Positions 17,592-26,317 of a DNA stretch of 64,000 bases are shown here, piece by piece; position 1 is the stretch's first letter; each line of letters starts with the position of its first letter. Source of the stretch: a bacterium. Lineage in GTDB: Bacteria; Auribacterota; UBA6266. Location of the stretch: assembly GCA_023228325.1 (NCBI GenBank), contig JALOBK010000001.1, positions 1,093,549-1,157,548 on the forward strand, written 5' to 3'. Position numbers and translations under genes: made by a program. Under the pieces are notes generated by a model. The model had not been told where the DNA came from, made no database searches, and worked only from the letters and a program-made list of their open reading frames with translations.

Positions 17592-17837
17592 ATGAAAAAA
17601 ATAATTCAAATCCTGGGCGGGAACAGTTTTGCTTTGTTTGTATTTGTTCTATTGTTATCGTTTTTAAACTGGCCCATTTTATCTTCTCTGGATAATCTGA
17701 GTAGCGGCGGCGCCTACCTTTGTATTTATGCTGTATGGTTAACCATTGCGCTGCTTGCGCTGATTGTCGGGCTGAGCTTTGAGGGCCCGCCACCTTCAGG
17801 TAAAGGCAAAAAAGAAGGCGAAGGTAAGAATGTTTGA
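17592..17837 (+). CDS. small two-helix membrane protein preceding SSS-family sensor
   Basis: An 81-residue protein with two transmembrane helices (about 13-31 and 44-64) and a charged Gly/Lys-rich tail. The pattern LNWPIL followed by a second helix with LTIALLALI resembles the short proteins often encoded just before Na+/solute symporter-type sensor proteins; I know no assigned function for them. Its 3' end overlaps the next gene's ATG (17830) by 8 nt, so it is probably a partner or assembly subunit of that sensor. Confidence 0.65.
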   Translation: MKKIIQILGGNSFALFVFVLLLSFLNWPILSSLDNLSSGGAYLCIYAVWLTIALLALIVGLSFEGPPPSGKGKKEGEGKNV

Positions 17838-20800
17838 CCTTTTAACGGTGATACTGTTTTTCTGTGTGTATTTCCTGTTGCTTTTCCTGGCAGCCCTCTT
17901 TGTTGAAAAAAAATCTGACAGGCTGCGGAAACTCATCTCAAATCCTGTTATCTACGCGCTTTCAATTGCTGTCTACTGCAGCGCGTGGACTTTCTACGGT
18001 GATGCCGCAAAGATGGCGAAAGACGGCGTGATATATCTTGCTGTTTACCTCGGTCCCTGCGCGGGTGTTTTTTTCTGGTGGGTCATTTTGAGAAAGATGG
18101 TGCGGATAAAGAATTCGCATCATATAACGAATATCGCTGATTTTATATCCGCGCGTTATAATAAATCCCAGCCGCTTGCGGCAATCGTTGCCGTTTTCTG
18201 CCTTTTAGGCACACTGCCGTATATCGCGCTCCAGATGAAAGCGATTATATCCACGATAGCGATAGTTACCACTTCTTCGGGATCCCAGACCGAATGGCTG
18301 GATAAAATCGGTATCCTTGTAATACTTCTTATGATACTTTTTACGCTTGTATTCGGTGTTAGGAGGGTTGACCCCACCGAACGGCACCCGGGTATGGTTT
18401 TTTCCATGGGGCTCACATCCATTTTTACGCTTTCGATGCTGTTGGTCTGCGGGCTGTTTGCCGTTTATTTCCTGAATAACGGTTTTCAGGATTTATTCGC
18501 CAAAGTGTCTTCAAGCCGGTACGCCGGGCTTATGAAAATCGGGTTTTCCGGAGATTCCTCTTTTATCACATGGTTTTCTTTTCTTGCCGTGTCTATGTTT
18601 ATGGTTATATTGCTGCCGCGTCAGTTTCATATGAGCGTGGTTGAGAATTCAGATGAAAACAATATAAAAACCGCAATGTGGATGGTTCCCTTCTACCTGC
18701 TTTTAATAAATATATTTATCATCCCCATTGCCTTTACCTCGCTGCTTAAAGGCCTGGCTTTGAATGAAGCTGACACTTTTGTTTTGCAACTGCCCTATAA
18801 ATTCGGGAACCGCTACCTTACAATGATGGTTCTGATGGGAGGTTTTTCAGCGGCCACAAGCGTTGTGATGGTTTGTGCCGTAACCATTTCCACGATGATA
18901 TCAAACCATGTCATCCTGCCTTTGCTTAGTTTGACAAAAAGGGTAAATCTTAGCCGCTATATTCTGCAGTGGAGATGGATTACGGTCGGGATATTCATAC
19001 TTCTGGGATATCTTTTCGGATGGTTTGTCGGAGAAAGTTACTCTCTTTTTGATATGGGGATGATTTCTTTTGTGGGGGTCCTGCAGTTTGTGCCCCTGAT
19101 TATAGGCGGGATTTTCTGGACAAAAGGGAATAAAACCGGCGCTGTTATGGGTCTTACAGCCGGCTTTGCGGTCTGGTTTTACACTCTTTTTATTCCCTGT
19201 TTCGCATCAAGCGGATGGATCTCTACGTTTTTTATGTCGAATGGCATTTTCGGGCTGAAAATCCTCAGGCCGGCGGAATTTTTCGGAATAAAATTTCCCG
19301 ATGCCGTAAGCCATTCTGTTTTTTGGTCAATGTTTTTTAACCTGGGTTTTTATATGTTCGGTTCGATATGTTTCCCGACAAAACGGGAAGAAAAGAGAAA
19401 CGCCGAAGGTTTTACCGGCGCGCTGTCCAGCGATGATATTTTCGCGGGGTCAACAACGAAAGAAGCTCATATTATGCTGGAAAGCAAGCTCGGGATTATG
19501 AGAAAAATCCTGTCCTGTTACCTTCCCGCGGATAAAATATCTCTCATACTGAAGAAAGGGGTTTATCTCACAGGCATAGGGAAGGGGACGCACATTTCAA
19601 TTCTTGAGCTGGCAAGGCTTCAGAATGAGATTGAGAAATTGCTTGCCGGCTCGATAGGCACGGCCACCTCTCATAAGGCTATGATGGGGGGAGGGGTCTT
19701 TACCGTAGACGAATCAAAAGAGTTATCCGAGGCCTATGCGGAGATACTTGCGGACCTGAAATTGACCCCCCAGGAACTTAAGAAAAAGATTGATTACCAT
19801 CAGGAAAGAGAAGACCTTCTTTCTTTGCACGCCATGGAGCTTGAAGAAAAGATCAAAGAGCTTGAAGACCTTATAAGCCAGAGGAAACGAGTGGAAAACG
19901 CCCTGAGAGAGAACGAGGAAAAATACAGGGCTTTGTTTGAAAGTTCCAGAGACGCGATATTTATTACGGGTGAGGACGGGAAATTCATTGACGTAAATGA
20001 ATCAGCGCTGGTGCTTTTCGGTTTTTCCAGGGATGAGATGTCCGGGATGGAATATAAGGACATATTCGTGGATTTTATTGATTACCACGAATTTGAAAGG
20101 GATGTCGAGAAGAGCGGTTCTGTGAGGAACTATGAGGTAAAACTGAAAAGCAAAACAGGCAGGGAAATGGAGTGCATGATAACGGCTGCCCTGAAACAGA
20201 ACAGTAAAAAAGATATTTTAGGGCTGCAGGGTGTTATAAGGGATATCACCGAACAGAAGAAAGCAGGGAGAGCTCTTCAGGACAGTTACAACAAGCTTCA
20301 AAAAAATATGGAAAGCACAATTCTTGCCATGGCAAGAATTGTTGAGACCAAGGACCCTTATACCGCCGGCCATGAAAGGAGAGTGGCTCAGCTGGCCGTT
20401 GCGATAGCGCAGGATATGAGGCTTCCCGAGGAACAGATAAACGGCATTTACATGGCGGCTATAGTGCATGATATAGGCAAAATCTATGTGCCTTCCGAGA
20501 TACTGACCAAACCGGGCAAATTGACGGATATAGAATTCAGCATCATTAAGACACACCCTCAGCTCGGCTATGATATTTTGAAAACCATAGAATTTTCCTG
20601 GCCTGTGGCTGATATTGTGCTGCAGCACCATGAGAGATTGGACGGTTCAGGGTATCCTTTCGGCATTAAGGACGAGGATATACTTCTTGAGGCCAGGATA
20701 ATAGCGGTGGCTGATGTTGTTGAGGCTATGTATTCCCCCCGGCCATATCGGCCGTCCGTGGGGTTTGAGAATGCGCTCCAGGAAATTGTCGAAAACAGGG

Positions 20801-20886
20801 GAAATCTGTACGATCCGGCCGCGGTGGATTCCTGCCTGAAACTATTTATGAAAGAAAACTTTAAATTCATTTCAGGGCAGATTTAA
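17830..20886 (+). CDS. SSS-family transporter fused to PAS and HD-GYP domains
   Basis: A 1018-residue protein from the ATG at 17830, preceded by GAAGG; an in-frame ATG at 17779 lies deep inside the previous gene and lacks a site. Residues 1-540 form about 13 helices of the sodium/solute symporter family (YCSAWTFYGDAA, then ISARYNKSQ). Residues 550-690 are the linker seen in CbrA-like sensors. A PAS domain covers about 695-815 and an HD-GYP phosphodiesterase about 825-1010. The HD-GYP part has GHERRVAQ, VHDIGK and QHHERLDGSGYP, so it is probably able to hydrolyse cyclic di-GMP. CbrA-type proteins normally end in a histidine kinase; here that output is replaced. It may couple solute uptake or sensing directly to c-di-GMP turnover. 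Confidence 0.9.
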   Translation: MFDLLTVILFFCVYFLLLFLAALFVEKKSDRLRKLISNPVIYALSIAVYCSAWTFYGDAAKMAKDGVIYLAVYLGPCAGVFFWWVILRKMVRIKNSHHITNIADFISARYNKSQPLAAIVAVFCLLGTLPYIALQMKAIISTIAIVTTSSGSQTEWLDKIGILVILLMILFTLVFGVRRVDPTERHPGMVFSMGLTSIFTLSMLLVCGLFAVYFLNNGFQDLFAKVSSSRYAGLMKIGFSGDSSFITWFSFLAVSMFMVILLPRQFHMSVVENSDENNIKTAMWMVPFYLLLINIFIIPIAFTSLLKGLALNEADTFVLQLPYKFGNRYLTMMVLMGGFSAATSVVMVCAVTISTMISNHVILPLLSLTKRVNLSRYILQWRWITVGIFILLGYLFGWFVGESYSLFDMGMISFVGVLQFVPLIIGGIFWTKGNKTGAVMGLTAGFAVWFYTLFIPCFASSGWISTFFMSNGIFGLKILRPAEFFGIKFPDAVSHSVFWSMFFNLGFYMFGSICFPTKREEKRNAEGFTGALSSDDIFAGSTTKEAHIMLESKLGIMRKILSCYLPADKISLILKKGVYLTGIGKGTHISILELARLQNEIEKLLAGSIGTATSHKAMMGGGVFTVDESKELSEAYAEILADLKLTPQELKKKIDYHQEREDLLSLHAMELEEKIKELEDLISQRKRVENALRENEEKYRALFESSRDAIFITGEDGKFIDVNESALVLFGFSRDEMSGMEYKDIFVDFIDYHEFERDVEKSGSVRNYEVKLKSKTGREMECMITAALKQNSKKDILGLQGVIRDITEQKKAGRALQDSYNKLQKNMESTILAMARIVETKDPYTAGHERRVAQLAVAIAQDMRLPEEQINGIYMAAIVHDIGKIYVPSEILTKPGKLTDIEFSIIKTHPQLGYDILKTIEFSWPVADIVLQHHERLDGSGYPFGIKDEDILLEARIIAVADVVEAMYSPRPYRPSVGFENALQEIVENRGNLYDPAAVDSCLKLFMKENFKFISGQI

Positions 20887-20899
20887 CACAAATAATATT

Positions 20900-23347
20900 A
20901 TGAATGATGAATTAAATAAGAATAAAAATCCTTTTGAAGATGAAATAGAGCGGACAACGCTGGTTTTTGACAGCGGCAGCCGGCCATTCAGGATAATATG
21001 CGATACGTTTCTCGAGGTGGAAGGAGCGAGCGAAGAAAAAATATATTCCATATTATGTAAAAACCTTTTGCGGATGTGCAATGCGAAATGCGTTGCTTTC
21101 GCTTCATCAAAGCCGGACGATTTTCTGAAACTTGAGATCGTAACGACCGAAAGGGAAACAGGTCTTTCATTCCTTGAAGAGAAACCCGGTATAATCAGGA
21201 AGATACCGGATGGACTGTTCAGAACCTTTAAAGACAATGAGATAATCGACTGTTCCGCCAGCCGCGCGTGCCTGTTGAGTCTTTTTCCCGAAGCATTTAC
21301 CGAGGAAATAAAATCCGAAAGAAACGTTGAGAGGTACGCCCTTGCGAGTATCAGGGAAGGGGAAATTGTCGCAATCGGCTATATGCAATTGTACCCCGGC
21401 TATAAACTTGCCATGAAAGGCGTGCTTATCCATTTTCTTAATATGATAGGGATAATCTTACAGAGGATGAATTACCTGAAATCGCTTGCCGAGAGCGAGG
21501 AAAAATACAGGCTTTCCATAGAATATATCCCATTGCACCTCTGCGAGGTGGACAAAGAGGGAAATATCATTCTCTGGAATAAATTTTCTGAAAAAATGCT
21601 TGGGTACAGCGTTGACGAAGCGGTTAAAAAACTTAAAATCTATAAACTGCATGAAAGCCCGTCCCATGCCGATGAAGTGCATAAGATTGCTTCAGAAACC
21701 GGGATGTATAACGATGAAATCAACCTTGTCCACAAAGACGGGACGGTATTCCCTGTCCATCTTATCGTTATACCGAAAAAAGATAAAGACGGGAACGTGG
21801 TGTGTTATTACAGGTTTGGCGAAGACATTACGGTCAGGAAAAGGGCGGAGGAAGAGATTTATAAAAGCAGGGAGACCTTCAGAAAACTTATTGAAAATAC
21901 GCCGGTGGGCATCATAGTTACAAACGATAAATCCGAAATCATAGATATAAATCCTTCCGCCCTTGAGATATTTCAGCGGCAGAGAGGAGAGATGATAGGG
22001 AAAAACCCGGAAAATTTCTTTGCCGGCGCAAAGGACGGGACTTTTGTCATCAAAAGCGGGATGTCCGAAACAGATAAGAAAGAAGTGTTTGTTACCAGGG
22101 CTTCGGGTGAAAAAATACCTGTTATTAAAAGCGCAGATTCTATCGAGCTGGACGGGGAGGCCTGCGTCATGGAAACGCTGATAGATATATCCGATTGGAA
22201 AAGAGCCGAGGAAAAAGCGGATTACAGGCTGAATTTTGAAAGGCTGATAACATCTATTTCAACCAGTTTTATAGATATGAGAAACGAGGACATAGACAAC
22301 GAGATACAGGAGGCTTTGACGCAGATAGGCCGGTTTACCGGCGTTGACAGAAGTTATGTCTTCCTTTTCCGGGATAAAGGCGCCGTTATGGATAATTTGT
22401 ATGAGTGGTGCGCCGGAGGGATTGTTTCTCAGAAAGATAGATTAATGGGCGTTGACACCGGGAAATTCGGTTGGATAGTGGGTAAGTTGAAAAAAGATGA
22501 AATAGTATATGTGGATGACATTTCCGAATTGCCTGCGGAGGCAAAAAATGAGCAGGACGAATTCCGGGCCGAGGGGATTAAATCTCTTATCAATGTCATA
22601 TTGAAAGTCGCCGGAACTCCTCTGGGAATACTGGGTTTTGATTCTGTGAAAGAACAGAGAAAATGGACAGATGATGAAATTACACTTTTGAAAATAGTGG
22701 GCGAAATTTTTACAAATGCTCTTGAAAGGTGCAAAAAGGAAAGGGAGCTTAAAGCAAGTTATGAAAAATTAAGGAATGGCATGGAAAGCACTATAAACGC
22801 GATGGGGAGCATAGTCGAAGTGAGAGACCCTTACACCGCCGGCCATGAAAGAAGGGTTGCCCAGCTTGCAAGCGCTATTGCTTCGGAAATGGGTCTTTCT
22901 GACAGGGAGATTGAAGGGATCAGGATTGCGTCTTCCATCCATGATGTGGGAAAAATATATGTTCCTGCTGAAATACTGAATAAACCGGCGAAGATATCCG
23001 ATATAGAATATAAAATCATCAAGACTCATCCGCGCGTCGGATATGATATTCTGAAAAATATAGAGTTTCCATGGCCGGTAGCCGATATTGTGCTTCAGCA
23101 TCACGAAAGATTTGACGGTTCAGGCTATCCGTTCGGTCTTTCGGGCAAAAATATCCTTATGGGGGCGAGAATAATAGGAGTTGCCGATGTTGTTGAAACA
23201 ATGTCTTCCCACCGCCCCTACAGGTCTGCGCCCGGCATTGACAAAGCTCTGGAGGAAATATCCGGGAACAGGGGGAACCTGTATGATCCCGATGTTGTTG
23301 ACGCCTGCCTTAGATTATTTCGCGAAAAAAACTTTATGTTCAAATAA
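20900..23347 (+). CDS. GAF/PAS sensor with HD-GYP phosphodiesterase domain
   Basis: An 815-residue soluble protein. Residues 1-195 look like a GAF-type sensor, two PAS domains follow (about 198-315 and 323-440), then a clear GAF domain (about 446-610), and an HD-GYP domain (about 630-810). Catalytic motifs GHERRVAQ, IHDVGK and QHHERFDGSGYP are present. The HD-GYP domain is very close to that of the preceding gene (runs such as KTHP-GYDILK and PVADIVLQHHER are shared), so the pair arose by tandem duplication. It starts 13 nt after the upstream gene and lacks a clear Shine-Dalgarno, suggesting translational coupling. Expected activity: c-di-GMP hydrolysis under sensory control. Confidence 0.9.
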   Translation: MNDELNKNKNPFEDEIERTTLVFDSGSRPFRIICDTFLEVEGASEEKIYSILCKNLLRMCNAKCVAFASSKPDDFLKLEIVTTERETGLSFLEEKPGIIRKIPDGLFRTFKDNEIIDCSASRACLLSLFPEAFTEEIKSERNVERYALASIREGEIVAIGYMQLYPGYKLAMKGVLIHFLNMIGIILQRMNYLKSLAESEEKYRLSIEYIPLHLCEVDKEGNIILWNKFSEKMLGYSVDEAVKKLKIYKLHESPSHADEVHKIASETGMYNDEINLVHKDGTVFPVHLIVIPKKDKDGNVVCYYRFGEDITVRKRAEEEIYKSRETFRKLIENTPVGIIVTNDKSEIIDINPSALEIFQRQRGEMIGKNPENFFAGAKDGTFVIKSGMSETDKKEVFVTRASGEKIPVIKSADSIELDGEACVMETLIDISDWKRAEEKADYRLNFERLITSISTSFIDMRNEDIDNEIQEALTQIGRFTGVDRSYVFLFRDKGAVMDNLYEWCAGGIVSQKDRLMGVDTGKFGWIVGKLKKDEIVYVDDISELPAEAKNEQDEFRAEGIKSLINVILKVAGTPLGILGFDSVKEQRKWTDDEITLLKIVGEIFTNALERCKKERELKASYEKLRNGMESTINAMGSIVEVRDPYTAGHERRVAQLASAIASEMGLSDREIEGIRIASSIHDVGKIYVPAEILNKPAKISDIEYKIIKTHPRVGYDILKNIEFPWPVADIVLQHHERFDGSGYPFGLSGKNILMGARIIGVADVVETMSSHRPYRSAPGIDKALEEISGNRGNLYDPDVVDACLRLFREKNFMFK

Positions 23348-23373
23348 GCTTTTATAAAATAAGGGAGCTGCTT

Positions 23374-23592
23374 ATGGATGATTTTGCGCAAGTGTCCGTA
23401 TACTACAGTATATCTGCCGCGGAGCTTGCAGTGTCGGCATTGGAGGCCGAAGGGATAAAGTGTTATTTATCAGATTACAATACTTTTTCCATAGGAGCTC
23501 TTTGCGATCCGGATATAGGTTGGATAAAATTGATGGTGAACGGGAGAGACCTGAAAAGAGCGAAAGAAATACTTGGGGTTGCGGCAGGATAA
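23374..23592 (+). CDS. DUF2007-like small signal-transducing protein
   Basis: A 72-residue protein preceded by AAGGGAG. The pattern SISAAELAVSALEAEGIKCYL, followed by a beta strand and GRDLKRAKEIL, matches the DUF2007 fold, a small ferredoxin-like domain that has been proposed to act in signalling. It lies within the signalling block, 26 nt after the HD-GYP gene. No biochemical role is established. Confidence 0.8.
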   Translation: MDDFAQVSVYYSISAAELAVSALEAEGIKCYLSDYNTFSIGALCDPDIGWIKLMVNGRDLKRAKEILGVAAG

Positions 23593-23628
23593 GTGGTATA
23601 ATCATAACAACTTATATGGAAAAGGGTT

Positions 23629-25092
23629 ATGACGGAAGATACGAGATCTAAAGAGGAACTGTTTGCAGAAATAGAAAAACTGAAGAAACGTCTTGTGGAT
23701 GTGCAGGCGCTTCAGGTGCAGCGCAGGCTAATAGAAGAAAACCTCCGTGAAAAAGAAGAACTGATGTCCGCTATAGTCAAGGCCTTTGACGGTTATATCT
23801 ACACATGCGCTTCTGATTATACCGTCACTTTCATGAATAAAAATCTTATGGAAAGGACCGGCAGGGACGCTACGGGAGAGAAGTGTTATGAAGTCCTTCA
23901 CAACAGGCAGTCAGTCTGTCCCTGGTGCGTGAATGAAAAGGTTTTCAAGGGCGATACCGTGAGGTGGGAAGTGCTGAGCCCCAAAGATAACCGCTGGTTC
24001 TATATTGTCAACACGCCTATATTTGCCGGCGAAAAAGTTATTTCCAAAATGTCCATGTTTATTGACATCACCGAAAGAAAAAAATTTGAAGAGAGACTCC
24101 GTGAAAGCGAAGAAAAATTCAAAAAGCTGTTCGAATTAACCCCCTTTGCTGTTTTTCTTGAGACGATAGACGGCGATATCATCGACTGCAATGAGGAAGC
24201 GTCCAAAATGCTTGGATACAGTAAAAAAGAGCTTAATAATATGAATATTAAAGACCTGGTAAGCGCCAGAACGGCGAAAATGCTTCCGGGTCTTATTGAA
24301 GCAAACATTTCATTCAAGGGATTTTCCGTTGAAGCGGAAAACAGGAAAAAAAACGGGTATGAATTTCCCGTTAGAGTGGATGCCAGGATACTGGAGATAA
24401 ACAATGAGAAAATGGTTTTTGTGCTGGTGCAGGATATCACGGAATCCAAAAAGGCGGAAGAACTTTTGATAAGGGAAAAGAAACTTCATACCGGAGGCCC
24501 GGTGGTCGTGTTCAGGTGGTTTGCGGGACAGGGCTGGCCGGTGGAATATGTGTCAAGCAACATTAAACAATTCGGATATACGGCCGAGGAATTTCTGAGA
24601 GGCAAAATTAAATATGCCGATATTATTCACCCCGCGGATATAGAAAGGGTTGAAAAAGAAGTAAAACGGTACAGCAAAAAAGGGATTGATAAATTTGAAC
24701 AGGAATACAGGATATTCACCGCGGATAAAACAGAAAAGTTCCTGTATGACTCCACGGTTATCGTAAGGAACAGGAAAGGCGAAATAACGCATTATGAAGG
24801 TTATGTGCTCGATATAACCGAGCGCAAAAAAGCCGAAAAAGAAAAAGAAAAACTGATTGAAGATCTTCAATATGCGTTAGCGCAGGTAAAGACATTAAGA
24901 GGATTGATGCCGATATGTTCGCATTGCAAAAAGGTCCGTGACGATAAAGGTTACTGGCATCAGGTGGAAGAATATTTGGAAAAGCATTCTGAAATCGCTT
25001 TCAGCCACGGCATCTGCCCCGATTGCAGAAAGAAACTTTATCCCGAATTGACAAAGAAAAAACCTGCGAAAAACAGGAGAACCGGGAAATAA
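23629..25092 (+). CDS. multi-PAS protein with C-terminal Cys motif and no output domain
   Basis: A 487-residue soluble protein. An N-terminal coiled coil (residues 1-40) is followed by three PAS domains (about 40-155, 160-285 and 290-410, each ending in DITE-RKK type text). A C-terminal module (about 420-475) reads PICSHCKKVRDDKGYW, then HSEIAFSHGICPDC, giving two CxxC pairs. This tail recurs after PAS domains in many environmental bacteria; its function is unknown, but it looks like a zinc-binding interaction domain. There is no kinase, cyclase or HD domain, so the protein must signal through a partner, probably one of the neighbouring HD-GYP proteins. Its stop is 2 nt from the stop of the convergent YchF-like gene. 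Confidence 0.85.
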   Translation: MTEDTRSKEELFAEIEKLKKRLVDVQALQVQRRLIEENLREKEELMSAIVKAFDGYIYTCASDYTVTFMNKNLMERTGRDATGEKCYEVLHNRQSVCPWCVNEKVFKGDTVRWEVLSPKDNRWFYIVNTPIFAGEKVISKMSMFIDITERKKFEERLRESEEKFKKLFELTPFAVFLETIDGDIIDCNEEASKMLGYSKKELNNMNIKDLVSARTAKMLPGLIEANISFKGFSVEAENRKKNGYEFPVRVDARILEINNEKMVFVLVQDITESKKAEELLIREKKLHTGGPVVVFRWFAGQGWPVEYVSSNIKQFGYTAEEFLRGKIKYADIIHPADIERVEKEVKRYSKKGIDKFEQEYRIFTADKTEKFLYDSTVIVRNRKGEITHYEGYVLDITERKKAEKEKEKLIEDLQYALAQVKTLRGLMPICSHCKKVRDDKGYWHQVEEYLEKHSEIAFSHGICPDCRKKLYPELTKKKPAKNRRTGK

Positions 25093-25094
25093 GT

Positions 25095-26138
25095 TTATAC
25101 GTTAAACCGGAAGAGCACTATATCAGAATCTTCGATAATGTAATCTTTTCCCTTTAACGCCCACTTTCCCGCATCTTTTACCGCCTGCTCGCCGCCAAGT
25201 TCAAAAAGATCTTTCGACTTGATTATTTCGGCGCGTATGAAACCGCGTTCGATGTCGGTGTGTATTTTGCCGGCTGTCTGCGGAGCGGAAAGCCCCTTTG
25301 TTATAATCCAGGAACGGGCTTCATTTTCGCCTGCTGTAAAGAATGTGATAAGGTTTAAAAGCTTTACGGACAATCTTGCCATTAAATTTATGGCAGGTTC
25401 ATTTATTCCAAGGCCTTTGAGAAATTCTTCCCGTTCCGTTTCGGCAAGGGAGTTTATTTCAACTTCGGTTTTTGCCGCAATCGGGAAAGTGACGGTTGTC
25501 GGAGAATCGAACCTGGCTATGTTATCGGGCAATTTCCGGTTGATATCCGTTTCGTCGGAATTTAATGCTATAAGAACATTTTTTTTAGTTATGAATTGCA
25601 GAGGGAGAAGTAATTTTTTTTCTTCGTCCGAAAAAGCCGTATCCCTTACGGGTTTTTCGTTTTCAAGCTGTGATTTTATTTTTAACAGGAGGGTTTTTTC
25701 CTTGTCGAGGACTTCGGTTTTTTTCTTTTTTTCGGATTCTTTCATCCTTTCCAGCCTTGTTTCCACAAGCATAAGATCTGCGAGAATAAGTTCCTGTAAG
25801 ATGATGTTTATGTCCCTTTCCGGGTCTACGGTTTCTTTTATATGATATACGGCATCATTTTTAAACTGTCTTACAACAAGGCATACGGCGTCAAGATTTT
25901 TAAGGATATTAAGTGAATCTTTGAGCGATGCATGGCCGGGGACTATTGCAGGAAGAAGCTGGTATTCAATTTCGGCATGGGTTATTTTTCTCGATTTGTA
26001 TATCTCCGCGATTTTGTCCAGTTTGGGATCCTTGATTTTACATATGCCGATGTTTGCGGAAATCCCGTCATTGCCTGTTAAAAGCTTAAAAAGCGTCTTT
26101 TTCCCGGATTGGGGAAAACCAAGCAGCCCGATTTTCAT
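25095..26138 (-). CDS. divergent YchF/Obg-family GTPase or ATPase
   Basis: A 347-residue TRAFAC P-loop protein with the layout of YchF: G1 loop GFPQSGKKTLF (residues 7-17), a helical insert (about 125-180), the G4-like ALNSDETD, and a C-terminal TGS/DUF933 domain (about 265-347, with RSWIITKG, HTDIERGFIRAEII and GKDYIIEDSDIVLFRF). True YchF has GLPNVGKST and a DxxG G3 motif. Here the loop is GKKT and the G3 region reads LPAIVPGHASLKD with no DxxG, so nucleotide hydrolysis may be altered. The C-terminal half is well conserved. It is a YchF-related paralogue rather than the housekeeping YchF. Confidence 0.85.
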   Translation of the reverse strand: MKIGLLGFPQSGKKTLFKLLTGNDGISANIGICKIKDPKLDKIAEIYKSRKITHAEIEYQLLPAIVPGHASLKDSLNILKNLDAVCLVVRQFKNDAVYHIKETVDPERDINIILQELILADLMLVETRLERMKESEKKKKTEVLDKEKTLLLKIKSQLENEKPVRDTAFSDEEKKLLLPLQFITKKNVLIALNSDETDINRKLPDNIARFDSPTTVTFPIAAKTEVEINSLAETEREEFLKGLGINEPAINLMARLSVKLLNLITFFTAGENEARSWIITKGLSAPQTAGKIHTDIERGFIRAEIIKSKDLFELGGEQAVKDAGKWALKGKDYIIEDSDIVLFRFNV

Positions 26139-26182
26139 GCGCGAGACCTTTAAATATTTTTTATTTTAACATCGGTTCCGTC

Positions 26183-26210
26183 AGCGCCGGGATCCTGCCG
26201 GCGCTTTTTT
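26183..26210 (+). terminator. Rho-independent terminator, + strand
   Basis: AGCGCCGG (26183-26190), a 7-nt loop, CCGGCGCT (26198-26205), then a T-run to 26210. The orientation stops rightward transcripts, although the gene immediately left (25095-26138) is on the minus strand. It would therefore end read-through from the signalling operon. Confidence 0.8.
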
Positions 26211-26266
26211 GACCCGGCATTATACCATCAATTTGAAAAAAAAATAAAGAAACTTGTTGTTCTTTC

Positions 26267-26294
26267 TTGAAAAAAAAATTATATTCAGTATATT
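26267..26294 (+). promoter_or_regulatory. predicted promoter of the GT2 gene
   Basis: TTGAAA (26267-26272) and TATATT (26289-26294) with a 16-nt spacer, 23 nt upstream of the ATG at 26318. This pair also argues against the in-frame TTG at 26267 as start. Confidence 0.55.
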
Positions 26295-26317
26295 GTTACT
26301 TAAAAAAACCCTTTACT

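Noticed and set aside
17779..17829. Upstream in-frame ATG for the SSS-HD-GYP gene
   Set aside because: It lies inside the previous gene, lacks a ribosome site and adds a basic non-family extension; the ATG at 17830 has GAAGG.
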